Part shown: positions 15,346-23,980 of the stretch, one piece after another
Numbering within the stretch: the stretch's first letter is position 1
Layout of the letters: the number at the start of each line of letters is the position of its first letter
Assembly (NCBI GenBank): GCA_031394735.1
Contig: JANMXI010000026.1
Span: 1-63,066 of the forward strand
Reading direction: 5' to 3'
DNA from: TMP-86 sp031394735
GTDB lineage: Bacteria > Pseudomonadota > Gammaproteobacteria > Steroidobacterales > Steroidobacteraceae
DNA length: 63,066 nt
Program-made: the position numbers and the translations under genes
The notes under the pieces: generated by a model
What the model saw: the letters and a program-made list of their open reading frames with translations, nothing else
The model's database searches: none
Told to the model about the DNA's origin: nothing

Positions 15346-16017
15346 ATGTCAAAACCATCGAAAGTAATTTCCCGGGTGACCGCCGTGGGTTCGCCGACGA
15401 CCGCGGCTACCGCCATTCTGGATGTGGCCGAACAGCTCGCGCAGACGCGCGGGTACAACGGCTTCAGCTACGCAGATATCGCAATGCAGCTAGGCGTCAC
15501 GAAAGCGAGTCTTCACTACCACTTCCCTTCGAAGGCGCATCTTGGATCCGCGCTGATTGACCGATATCAACAATCCTTCGGCGCCGCGCTCGATTTGATT
15601 GATCGCCAAACCCAAGCACCAAAAGACAAGCTGCGCCGGTACGTCGATCTCTTCGAAGCCGTATTGCTCAATGACCGGATGTGTTTGTGCGGAATGCTCG
15701 CCGCTGAATACGCAACACTGCCAACTCCCATGCAAGAAGGTTTGATTTCGTTTTTCGACGCGAACGAGCGCTGGCTCACGGCGGTACTCCAAGCCGGCGA
15801 GCAAACGAAGGCTTTCGTTTTCGCAGAATCTGCGAACGCGAGAGCTCGCGTGCTTCTCGGGGCGCTCGAGGGCGCAATGCTCGTCGCACGATCGTACGGT
15901 GACTCAAATCGCTTTCGATCCGCGTCGGCGTTCATCTTGGCGGACCTTGACCGTGAGTCCCAGCGTTCCCGGCCAAAACCGGCGAAAGCCGTCCCCCGAT
16001 CGCGGGGCGAGTCTTAA
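15346..16017 (+). CDS. TetR/AcrR-family transcriptional regulator
   Basis: A 223-residue TetR-type repressor from the ATG at 15346 (a GTG six bases earlier is possible). The N-terminal helix-turn-helix is clear: AILDVAEQLAQTRGYNGFSYADIA followed by LGVTKASLHYHFPSKAHLG, roughly residues 21-68. The C-terminal ligand-binding domain contains an RMCLCGMLAAEYATLP segment, seen in a subgroup of TetR regulators where the cysteines could respond to electrophiles; that role is inference. It faces the cupin gene across a palindromic operator. A basic tail (RSRPKPAKAVPRSRGES) closes the protein. Confidence 0.9.
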   Translation: MSKPSKVISRVTAVGSPTTAATAILDVAEQLAQTRGYNGFSYADIAMQLGVTKASLHYHFPSKAHLGSALIDRYQQSFGAALDLIDRQTQAPKDKLRRYVDLFEAVLLNDRMCLCGMLAAEYATLPTPMQEGLISFFDANERWLTAVLQAGEQTKAFVFAESANARARVLLGALEGAMLVARSYGDSNRFRSASAFILADLDRESQRSRPKPAKAVPRSRGES

Positions 16018-16103
16018 TTGGTTCTTTTCACGCGACTCGCGAAGAGTGGCCGCAAAAGCGTGGTGGGAATGTTCAGCAAGCCCGCAATATTGCTTACCAG
16101 GCT

Positions 16104-16276
16104 CTATTTCTTGGGCGCGACCTTTCCCTCAATGCGCATTTCGGTCGCTACTTGGCAAGCCCTGCTAGCTGCGCATCGGACATAGCCTTCGCTGGATGAA
16201 TGGAGCAGTGCTCAGCCGCTAACACCGGCGCCGCCGCAGAGCTCAGAATCACAGCCGATAAAAGTAACCTTTGCAT
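16104..16276 (-). pseudogene. Tiny secreted protein, probably frameshifted
   Basis: An ATG at 16276 preceded by GGAG 7 bases upstream opens a 42-residue frame (stop 16148-16150) with a textbook signal peptide, MQRLLLSAVILSSAAAPVLA, and a short mature part starting AEHCSIHPAKAMSDAQLAG. Right at the stop, the next frame continues in the same style as VATEMRIEGKVAPKK and ends at 16104-16106, as if one base had been lost after LAGLAK. So this is either a very short exported peptide or a ~57-residue protein with a single-base frameshift (natural or a sequencing error). I do not recognise a family. Confidence 0.55.
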
Positions 16277-16790
16277 AGCAACACTCCTGGTTGGCAGTCT
16301 GGCAACGCATGACCTATCGCAATATCAACAGGTTGTGGAGTAATTAGAATCATCTTCGAGTTTTGGTGGTCGCGATTGCCGGCTCTTCTGCTACCACTGT
16401 CCGTCGCGCCGATTCCCCCCTTTCATCGCACTTGCGAACTTTTTTAAGAAGTCGTGTTGTCAAACTTACCGCTTATGTGCGTCACCGTACCGACGGGATG
16501 TCGATTTAGCGTATTTTGACAAGAATTCAGTGGCGTTGCCGACGGCTTACTCGATGAAATTGTGTTTCGAGATTCCCGCAGTCACGGTACGCGATTCGGT
16601 TCCAAATTTGACTGCCGCAACGGTCATAGTTGTTGGCGCACCATTGGCGGTTGAGATTCAGATGTGGAGGGCGCGGAAGAGCTGAGTCAACGCTTCAGAT
16701 TGCGCACCGATTCGAACCTCAGTGACGACCTGCATCGCATCGCCTGACTAAAACGGAAGCTCAAAAAAATTTCTATCCACGGGTATATCA
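16277..16790. other. 514-base region without a recognised gene
   Basis: The stretch is visibly richer in A and T than the flanking coding DNA. It should contain the promoters of the small secreted protein and of the GAF histidine kinase. No frame longer than about 100 codons has a ribosome site or recognisable motif. No strong hairpin was noticed. Confidence 0.4.
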
Positions 16791-18056
16791 ATGCTTGAAA
16801 CCTTTTCGTATCCGACGACGCGCGCAGCGAAGGCTGAGTTTCGACCCGCTTTCGCGCGGGGTGAAAGCGTTGATATTGCCCGTGCTGTAGCTGCAATTGG
16901 GCGTATTCAGGCCGTGCCGACGCTGCTGCAGATATTGTGCGACACGACCGGGATGGGACTTGCAGCGGTTGCACGGGTGACCGACACCAATTGGACCGCG
17001 TGTGCAATTCGGGACAGCGTCAATTCTGGGATAACGCCGGGTAGCCAGTTGGATGTCAACACGACCCTGTGCATAGAGGTGAAGTCCACGGGTGTGCCCA
17101 TCGTCACCGATCGAGCCAGCTCGGACCCAAGTTACTGCAATCATCCGGCTCGCGCGCTTTACAATATTGAAAGCTACATTTCAGTGCCGATTCTCCTGCC
17201 GAATGACGAGTATTTTGGCAATCTTTTCGCGATCGGACAGAAGCCTACGATGGTGTCGGATCCAAAGATTCTGTCGATGTTTGAAGGATTTGCAAAACTC
17301 ATCGGTTACCAGCTGAACGAACAGCTTCAAATTGATGAAGCGCACGCGGCGCTCCTTGACGAACGCGCGGTTAGTGAGTTGCGGGAACAGTTCATCGGCA
17401 TTCTCGGTCATGACCTGCGAAATCCGCTTCAAGCATTGTTTGCGACAACCGATTTATTGTCGAAGCGACACGGCGATGAATGGTCGGTAAAACTCACCTC
17501 GCGCATGAAGGCCAATGTGCGCCGAATGTCGTTAATGATCGAAGATGTGCTTGATTTCACACGTGCTCGGTTGGGCAGCGGTATCGGAGTGAGGATTCAA
17601 ACCATCGAGAACCTCGATGAAGGATTGGATGCCGTGGTTAAGGAACTCCAAGATGCGCGACCTGAGCGGTCAATCGTTTCTCAAATCAACGTAAAACGCT
17701 CGGTGCGCTGTGACCTCGGACGTGTGCAGCAATTAGCGTCGAATTTATTGAGTAATGCATTAATGCACGGCGCACCCACGAGCACTGTTACATTCGATGC
17801 GTTCGTAAGTGATGATCAACTCATCATCAAAGTCTGGAACGAGGGCGAACCGATACCGCCAGAAAGCATAGACAAGATTTTCGCCCCGTTTTGGCGGTGC
17901 ACGACATCCACCAACCGCGACGGGTTGGGGTTGGGCCTTCACATCTGCTCCCAGATCGTCAGCGCCCACGGCGGACATTTGTCGGTTTCATCGAGCGCGG
18001 AAATGGGCACTCAATTTGTCGTCAACCTTCCGTGCATCGATAAGACGGTTCTTTGA
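16791..18056 (+). CDS. GAF-domain sensor histidine kinase
   Basis: A 421-residue soluble histidine kinase: GAF domain about 35-180 (PTLLQILCDTTGMGLAAVARV to QPTMV), linker helix, HisKA with phosphoacceptor His207 in FIGILGHDLRNPL, then a HATPase_c domain with the N box LASNLLSNALMHG, G1-like EGEPIPPESIDKIFAPFWR and G2 DGLGLGLHICSQIV. There is no transmembrane segment, so the signal is internal. GAF residues such as the Cys pair near 50 and 94 do not identify the ligand. No response regulator is directly attached; the REC proteins at 18315-20842 are the nearest partners. Ribosome site weak. Confidence 0.88.
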   Translation: MLETFSYPTTRAAKAEFRPAFARGESVDIARAVAAIGRIQAVPTLLQILCDTTGMGLAAVARVTDTNWTACAIRDSVNSGITPGSQLDVNTTLCIEVKSTGVPIVTDRASSDPSYCNHPARALYNIESYISVPILLPNDEYFGNLFAIGQKPTMVSDPKILSMFEGFAKLIGYQLNEQLQIDEAHAALLDERAVSELREQFIGILGHDLRNPLQALFATTDLLSKRHGDEWSVKLTSRMKANVRRMSLMIEDVLDFTRARLGSGIGVRIQTIENLDEGLDAVVKELQDARPERSIVSQINVKRSVRCDLGRVQQLASNLLSNALMHGAPTSTVTFDAFVSDDQLIIKVWNEGEPIPPESIDKIFAPFWRCTTSTNRDGLGLGLHICSQIVSAHGGHLSVSSSAEMGTQFVVNLPCIDKTVL

Positions 18057-18314
18057 TGAAGTAAAGATCGCTTCTGGATACCGATGCCGTGCGAAGTGTA
18101 CGTTACCCCGTTTGCGTGCAGGCGGGAGAGGCGGCTCCAAAACCGCCACAGCGTGCGTCAAGTAGTATATAGACGATCGTGCGAAAGAGCGGCACACTAA
18201 CAACTTACTGGATATAGCAGCACTGATTGCTTATTCCGCGACATCGCAATCGAATTCTGCCGACGAAGCGGCATTCGTGCCGTACTCATTGGACCTCCCA
18301 TTCTAAGGCCTGTT

Positions 18315-20015
18315 ATGGTCGAAAAACGTAGCGATTCTGGCACTCTCGACGAGTCTCGAAAAGCGGACGGCATCACCGAAGTGCGTCGCCAGGAGGCATT
18401 GCTCAAAACGGGTGCATTGCAAAATGCCATTCTCACCAGTGCCAATTTCTCGATAATAGCCACCGATGAAAAAGGCATCATTCAATTGTTCAATGTCGGT
18501 GCCGAACGCATGCTGGGTTACTCCGCCGTCGAAGTCGTCAACAAAATCAATCCCAGTGATATCCATGATCCGCAGGAGGTCATGGCGCGCGCGCAGGCAC
18601 TGAGTCTGGAACTTTCGACTCCAATTACACCGGGTTTCGAGGCTTTGGCCTTTAAAGCCTCGCGCGGGATCGAAGATATCTACGAATTGACGTATATCTG
18701 CAAAGATGGAAGTCGTTTTCCGGCCATCGTGTCCATCACGGCACTGCGCGATGATTACGGCAGTATTATCGGGTACTTGTTGATCGGGACCGACAATTCG
18801 GTTCGAAAACAGGTCGAATTGGAACTGATCAAGGCCATGTCGATTGCAGAAAAAGCCAACCTGGCCAAAACAGATTTCCTCTCAAGCATGAGTCATGAAC
18901 TACGCACACCACTGAGTGCGATCTTGGGCTTTGCTCAGCTCATGGAATCCGGTACGCCCTCGCCAACTGTCTCCCAAAAGCGAAGCATCGATCAAATTCT
19001 CCAGGCCGGCTGGTATTTGCTGGAACTCATCAACGAAATCCTCGATCTCGCTCTGATCGAGTCCGGGAAACTGGCGTTGTCGCTGGAGCCGATATCGCTG
19101 GCGGAGGTTATGCTGGAATGTCAGGTCTTGATTGGGCCGCAGGCGCAAAAGCGCGGCGTCAGCGTGACATTTCCCCAGATTGAAACCTCCTACTTTGTCA
19201 AAGCCGATCGAACGCGGCTGAAGCAAGTGTTGATCAACCTGCTTTCAAATGCGATCAAGTACAACAAAGTGGACGGGACGGTCGTCGTGGACTACGACAC
19301 GCGTAATTCCGGATCCATTCGAATTTGCGTCAAAGACGGCGGCGAAGGATTGTCTGCGGATCAGTTGGCTCAACTGTTCCAGCCGTTCAACCGTCTTGGA
19401 CAAGAAGCGACCGTCGAGGAAGGAACAGGCATTGGCTTGGTGACGACGAGGCGTTTGGTTGAATTGATGGGCGGTGTCATCGGGGTGGAGAGCACTGTCG
19501 GAACCGGCAGCGTGTTTTGGTTCGAGCTGAAACTAGTCGTTGATCCACTAATAGCCAGAAGCACGGCTACTCACTCAGCAATCGAGCATGCGCATCCCCT
19601 AAGCAATGCGCCCTTGCGGACAATTCTCTATGTCGAGGACAACCCCGCCAATTTGATGCTGGTTGAGGATCTTATCGCGCGCCGTCCGGATATTCGCTTG
19701 TTGAGTGCACGGGACGGGTTGCGCGGCGTCGAAATTGCCCGCGCCTCGCTGCCGGATGTAATCCTTATGGATATCAATCTACCCGGTATCAGCGGTATCA
19801 AGGCACTGAGAATTCTCGCAGAAGATCCGACCACCGCGCACATCCCCGTGGTTGCGCTCAGTGCCAACGCCATACCGCGCGATATCGAGAAAGGCCTGAA
19901 AGCAGGGTTTTTTCGGTATATCACCAAGCCGATTAAGGTCGACGAGTTTATGGATGCGCTGGACGTCGCGTTGAAGTTCGCGCAAACGCAGGCGCCCAAA
20001 ACGGTCAAAGGGTAA
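18315..20015 (+). CDS. PAS hybrid sensor histidine kinase with C-terminal receiver
   Basis: A 566-residue hybrid kinase. PAS/PAC occupies about 38-165 (IIATDEKGIIQLFNVGAERMLGYS), HisKA about 185-250 with His194 (SMSHELRTPLSA), HATPase about 295-410 (LINLLSNAIKYNK, EEGTGIGLVTTRRLVELMGG), and a receiver at about 435-555 (ILYVEDNPANLMLVEDL, acceptor Asp in VILMDINLPG, Lys in YITKPIKVDEF). It has no membrane segment. The stop is 5 bases before the GTG of the REC-PAS gene, so both come from one message and presumably work in one phosphorelay. Confidence 0.9.
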   Translation: MVEKRSDSGTLDESRKADGITEVRRQEALLKTGALQNAILTSANFSIIATDEKGIIQLFNVGAERMLGYSAVEVVNKINPSDIHDPQEVMARAQALSLELSTPITPGFEALAFKASRGIEDIYELTYICKDGSRFPAIVSITALRDDYGSIIGYLLIGTDNSVRKQVELELIKAMSIAEKANLAKTDFLSSMSHELRTPLSAILGFAQLMESGTPSPTVSQKRSIDQILQAGWYLLELINEILDLALIESGKLALSLEPISLAEVMLECQVLIGPQAQKRGVSVTFPQIETSYFVKADRTRLKQVLINLLSNAIKYNKVDGTVVVDYDTRNSGSIRICVKDGGEGLSADQLAQLFQPFNRLGQEATVEEGTGIGLVTTRRLVELMGGVIGVESTVGTGSVFWFELKLVVDPLIARSTATHSAIEHAHPLSNAPLRTILYVEDNPANLMLVEDLIARRPDIRLLSARDGLRGVEIARASLPDVILMDINLPGISGIKALRILAEDPTTAHIPVVALSANAIPRDIEKGLKAGFFRYITKPIKVDEFMDALDVALKFAQTQAPKTVKG

Positions 20016-20020
20016 ATAAC

Positions 20021-20842
20021 GTGACGGTAAATACTTCCGCGATTCTTAGTGCCAACATCCTGATTGTGGACGACCAAAAGTCTAACGTCAGTTTGCTCGA
20101 ACAACTGCTGGAGGAAGCCGGTTACAACCGCGTTTCTTCAACGATGAACTCCCAGGAGGTTTGCGCATTGCATCGGAAAAATGCGTACGACCTGATTCTG
20201 CTCGACCTGCAGATGCCCGGTATGGATGGGTTCCAGGTGATGGCGGGTCTCAAGACCAACGAATTCGATAGCTACCTCCCGGTCATCGTGCTGACTGCCC
20301 AGCCGGGTCACAAATTGCGCGCGTTGCAGGCCGGAGCAAAGGATTTTATCAGCAAGCCATTTGACTTGGTTGAAGTCAAGACACGTATCCACAACATGCT
20401 AGAAGTGCGGCTGTTGTACAAACAGCTCGATAGTTACAGCAACGCCTTGGAGCGAATGGTTCAGGAACAGACAGCGGAACTGCGCGAAAGTGAAGCTCGT
20501 TATCGCAGCCTGACGGAACTGGCCACCGATTGGTATTGGGAACAGGACGACGCCGGAAAATTTACCAAGGTCTCCGGTCCGGTACTGGAGATGCTGGGCG
20601 TTCGAGTAGATGCCTTTGTGGGCGAATCAGGCGAGGTGATGAATGGCTGGGATGAGGCCGCGCGCGTGGAGCTTCAGACAAGGATTGCCGCGCGACAGCC
20701 TTTCTTGGATTTTGTGGTCAGCCGCGTCAATAGCGATGGTTTGCAGCAGCGATTCCAGGTTAGCGGGGAGCCGATGTTCAATCGGTCCTGCGGTTATATC
20801 GGTTACCGGGGAATCGGGGTCGAGCTTACCGCAAAGAAATAG
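20021..20842 (+). CDS. Response regulator with REC, coiled coil and PAS domains
   Basis: A 273-residue protein from a GTG start: receiver 11-125 with acidic pocket IVDDQ, phosphoacceptor Asp62 (LLDLQMPGMDG) and Lys112 (FISKPF), a short coiled coil about 128-160 (ALERMVQEQTAELRESEARYR) and a C-terminal PAS domain about 160-270 (ATDWYWEQDDAGKFTKVSG). There is no kinase, cyclase or DNA-binding output, so it is probably a signal adaptor that talks to another PAS/kinase protein, for example the hybrid kinase encoded just upstream. Truncation of a larger gene is possible but the end looks like a normal PAC terminus. Confidence 0.85.
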   Translation: MTVNTSAILSANILIVDDQKSNVSLLEQLLEEAGYNRVSSTMNSQEVCALHRKNAYDLILLDLQMPGMDGFQVMAGLKTNEFDSYLPVIVLTAQPGHKLRALQAGAKDFISKPFDLVEVKTRIHNMLEVRLLYKQLDSYSNALERMVQEQTAELRESEARYRSLTELATDWYWEQDDAGKFTKVSGPVLEMLGVRVDAFVGESGEVMNGWDEAARVELQTRIAARQPFLDFVVSRVNSDGLQQRFQVSGEPMFNRSCGYIGYRGIGVELTAKK

Positions 20843-20866
20843 AGCAGGGCCTTTCTAGTCCTCGCC

Positions 20867-21601
20867 ATGTCATCACCCGATACCCCCAACCACAACCACC
20901 TGCTCGCCACGCTGCCCGCTGCGGAGTTCGAGCGCCTGGCGCCTCAATTGGACAGGCTCCCGATGCGCCTCGGTGAAACCCTTTACGGTCCCGGTCACCA
21001 ATTGGAGCAAGCGTATTTTCCCACCACCGCCATCGTGTCGCTGCTTTATATTTTGGAGTCCGGAGCCTCGGCTGAAATGGCGAGCGTTGGCAATGAAGGC
21101 GTCATTGGAATTTCGCTTTTTATGGGCGGCAATACCACGCCAAGCTCGGCGGTCGTGCAGACAGCGGGCTTCGGCTACAGACTAAATACCAAGTCACTTC
21201 AAGACGAATTTAATCGTGCTGGACATACGCAGCGTTTATTACTGCGCTATACGCAGGCGTTGGCCACACAAATAGCGCAGACCGCGGTCTGTAATCGGCA
21301 CCATTCGATCGAGCAGCAACTATGCCGGTGGCTATTGTTGACGCTGGATCGATTGCCGTCGAATGAGGTGGTGATGACTCACGAATTGGTCGCAAGCGCA
21401 TTTGGCGTCCGCCGAGAAAGCATTACGGAGGCGGCTGGGAAATTACAACGCGCCGGCGTACTTAGTTATCGCCGCGGCCACATTGCAGTTTTTGAGCGCG
21501 CGGGATTGGAGTCGATCGCCTGCGAGTGTTACGCCGTCGTGAAACAGGAATTTACCCGCTTGCTGTCCGACGTGCGATACCGCCAGGGTCCCTCGAATTG
21601 A
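20867..21601 (+). CDS. Crp/Fnr-family transcriptional regulator
   Basis: A 244-residue Crp-like protein. The N-terminal half is a cyclic-nucleotide-binding-type barrel (GETLYGPGHQLEQAYFPTTAIVSLL, then a degenerate phosphate cassette without the Crp RxSS motif), and the C-terminal half is a winged helix with VASAFGVRRESITEAAGKLQRAGVLSYRRG at about 180-212. The absence of the cAMP cassette and of Fnr cysteines suggests a different or no ligand. It starts 24 bases after the REC-PAS gene and may be part of that unit. Such Crp-like regulators occur beside light- or stress-signalling kinases; target genes are unknown. Confidence 0.87.
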   Translation: MSSPDTPNHNHLLATLPAAEFERLAPQLDRLPMRLGETLYGPGHQLEQAYFPTTAIVSLLYILESGASAEMASVGNEGVIGISLFMGGNTTPSSAVVQTAGFGYRLNTKSLQDEFNRAGHTQRLLLRYTQALATQIAQTAVCNRHHSIEQQLCRWLLLTLDRLPSNEVVMTHELVASAFGVRRESITEAAGKLQRAGVLSYRRGHIAVFERAGLESIACECYAVVKQEFTRLLSDVRYRQGPSN

Positions 21602-21778
21602 TACGGTTGCCCATCAAACTGCGTGGCTTTGCTTCGGCTTGTCGCTTGGGTCGTCGCCAGTAAGTCACCAGCATAGTAATAGGCTTAGTGCGGGGTTCTT
21701 AAGCCGTGCGTTTGATTTCCGTTCGGACACATAGGGTAATTGTGCCAATAGAAGTTGGGTGACGTGGAGGTAATCCAG

Positions 21779-22088
21779 ATGATCATCAAGGCATTCATCA
21801 CGAGACACCCAGTACTGACGTACTACGCCTTTGTTTTCGCGATTTCCTGGGGCGGCATTCTTGCCGTTGTCGGTCCTGCCGGAATCCTGCGCACCAAATA
21901 CGATCCACGAGCGCTGACTCAGTTCGTGTATCTTGCAGCGCTCGCTGGCCCGGGCGTAGCCGGCGTCCTTATGACGGGTGTCGTCGATGACCTTTGATCT
22001 CGCATTCGCCGCCGCGTTGTGGGTAATCGTTATAGCGATCGTCGTTGCCAACGGCGGGCACCTCTCGCGACAGCAGCGAAGCGCCTGA
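21779..22088 (+). pseudogene. CPBP (CAAX protease-like) membrane protease remnant
   Basis: The normal start survives: ATG at 21779 with GGAGG 8 bases upstream, then the N-terminal membrane segment HPVLTYYAFVFAISWGGIL typical of CPBP-family intramembrane metalloproteases. The frame ends at 21995-21997. From 21987 another frame gives the family's C-terminal end, LWVIVIAIVVANGGHLSRQQ, stopping at 22086-22088. The middle, with the conserved EExxxR and HxxxH motifs of the active site, is absent. So an internal deletion of most of the gene plus a frameshift has left only both ends. Confidence 0.7.
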
Positions 22089-22420
22089 TCGTCAAAGAGT
22101 CGCGCATCATGTTCGGGGTTCGCAACCACGCGGGTTGGGGCCAGGACTTTTACGTATGCGTCGCGGGAAAATGGGTATATTACTCGCCCGAGAAGAAGTA
22201 GTGGCGGCTGGTGACACGACTGTTGGGTCTGGGCCAATTTCGCTGAGCGGCGGCCACGCCCCGAAATGAAGAGACGGTAGATAGAAGACCATCAAATAGC
22301 GTGGAAAAACCTGTCACTTATCTCTGAAGATCACACAGGGCAGAAATGAATCGCCGTATAGCAGACATTCGGAGGCCACAACACCCAAAGTGAACTCACG
22401 ATTTCAAGCAGGCCCTGAGC
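22089..22420. other. 332-base region without a supported gene
   Basis: It follows the CPBP remnant. A short plus-strand frame ending at 22201 (GWGQDFYVCVAGKWVYYSPEKK style) has no ribosome site and no family I know. The right end is the 3' side of the Bug receptor gene. No terminator hairpin with a T-run was seen. Confidence 0.4.
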
Positions 22421-23428
22421 CTATGGATTGTTTTGAGTCTTGATTCCAACAGCATTTATAATCCGTGCCGCGCTTTCACTCTCGCCCTGCACGAAGCGCG
22501 CGAACTCGGGCTGCGTCATGCTCATCGGCTCGCCTCCGTGCTTCGAGATCCAGTCGCGAAGATCCGGCCTTGCGAGCACGCGTCCGATGTCCTTCGAAAG
22601 CTTGTCAACCACTCCGGCCGGAGTGCCTGCCGGGACCCATACTCCATACCAAATCGGGAAGTCGAATCCGGCAAGGCCCGCTTCGGCGATCGTCGGCACC
22701 TGCGGAAGTAAGTTCGAGCGCCGCGCCGTACTGACGCCGAGCGCGACCAGTGTGCCGTCGCGAATGTGCGGTAGGGCAAGAGAGATGGGCGCCAAATAGT
22801 AGGCGAAGCGCCCCGCTATCGCGCTGGCGATCGCATCAGCGTTCGAATCGGTTGGCAAGGGCGGCACGTGCTGCGCCGTGATCCCCGCGGCCTGATTGAA
22901 TCTCTCGACTCCGATGTGTGTACCCGTGCCTATGCCCATAGAGCCGTATTTGAGCTTTTCCGGCTTCGCCTTCGCCACCGCAATGAGCTCGCCGACGGTG
23001 GTGACGCCCGCCGGTTTGCCGGCGACGAGCACGTAGGGCTGGCTCGTAAGTGGAGCAACCGGGATGAAATCCTTGAAAGGGTCATACGGGAGGTTCTTTA
23101 AAAACGCCGCACTGTAGGCCTGAGCGCTGGTGTTGATGAGCAGCGTGTAACCGTCGGCCGGCGACTGCGCGACCTGCGCGGGGCCCGCGGTGGCTCCCGC
23201 GCCAGGGTGGTTCTCCACCGTCACCGGTTGGCCCCATAGCTCAGTAAGCGTCGGGGCGAGGGCGCGAGCCAATAGATCTGGTCCACCGCCCAGGCCGAAG
23301 GGCTCAATGATGTGCACAGGTTTGACGGGAAAATCTTGTACCGATGCGAACGAGTCTGCTGCGTAGGTCATTGCGCAACCCAAATGAAGTAGCGAAAGAG
23401 TCGCGACAACTTTAGCGCTCGCTTTCAT
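22421..23428 (-). CDS. Bug/TctC-type periplasmic substrate-binding protein
   Basis: A 335-residue periplasmic receptor of the Bug family (tripartite tricarboxylate transporter solute-binding protein). A signal peptide covers about residues 1-24 (ending MTYAA). The mature part shows family marks: FPVKPVHIIEPFGLGGGPDLLARALA, VENHPGAGATAGPAQVAQSPADGYTLL, PLTSQPYVLV, KYGSMGIGTGTH and the C-terminal PTIAEAGLAGFDFPIWYGVWVPAGTP. It would bind a carboxylate. No TctA/TctB membrane genes are near, which is normal for this greatly expanded, often orphan family. Its neighbours are a decayed CPBP gene and a PAS fragment. Confidence 0.88.
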   Translation of the reverse strand: MKASAKVVATLSLLHLGCAMTYAADSFASVQDFPVKPVHIIEPFGLGGGPDLLARALAPTLTELWGQPVTVENHPGAGATAGPAQVAQSPADGYTLLINTSAQAYSAAFLKNLPYDPFKDFIPVAPLTSQPYVLVAGKPAGVTTVGELIAVAKAKPEKLKYGSMGIGTGTHIGVERFNQAAGITAQHVPPLPTDSNADAIASAIAGRFAYYLAPISLALPHIRDGTLVALGVSTARRSNLLPQVPTIAEAGLAGFDFPIWYGVWVPAGTPAGVVDKLSKDIGRVLARPDLRDWISKHGGEPMSMTQPEFARFVQGESESAARIINAVGIKTQNNP

Positions 23429-23537
23429 GTTCGTTCAACCAGTCGTTACGTCGTGCGTTTTGACCGGGTACACTTTACCGGGAAAGTTCAGACTTTTCAG
23501 CTACCGACTGCTACTCCTGGCGGCATGCAGGTTGGGG

Positions 23538-23882
23538 TCAGGATGCGACGGATTCAGAAACCGGTAAGCAATGCCATTTGATCTTAATGGAAGAGTTGTA
23601 ATTAAATGCGGATGCCGCCCATGGCATCCCAGCGAAGACTGAAACCGCAACTTCGATCATTGCCAGGGTGGCATCAAGAGGGATAGCTGGCTCCGCGCAG
23701 TTGGCATTTGGGTTTCCCCGCGCCGTGATATCTGCGACCAACGTTACCGCCCCAACAATCTGGCCCTGAGTGTTACGCACCGGATAGGCATAGGCCAAGC
23801 CCGAGCTGCGGTTTCCATCGCAGCGCTCGATGACGATCTCTCGACCGTCATTTGTGTTTACCGTGCAGATATGAATAAGCAA
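23538..23882 (-). pseudogene. Possible PAS-domain fragment
   Basis: A 114-codon frame with only a TTG to start. Its first half, DGREIVIERCDGNRSSGLAYAYPVRNTQGQIVGAVTLVADITARGN, split here, has the shape of the last strands of a PAS/PAC domain (conserved G-x-I-V-G-A-V then D-I-T-x-R). The second half resembles nothing. It lies 98 bases downstream of the large PAS-rich kinase on the same strand, so it may derive from a partial duplication of a PAS gene. I see no ribosome site; translation is doubtful. Confidence 0.4.
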
Positions 23883-23980
23883 ATGGCTTACCGTGAATTT
23901 TTTGTTTTTTTCAGATACAGCTTATGGAAAGACCCTCCACTACGTTCATCGCCTTTGTTGCACCGGAAAAATTTGCCTTG

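Noticed and set aside
22110..22201. Short frame MFGVRNHAGWGQDFYV...
   Set aside because: About 30 codons, no ribosome site, no family; coding status cannot be supported.
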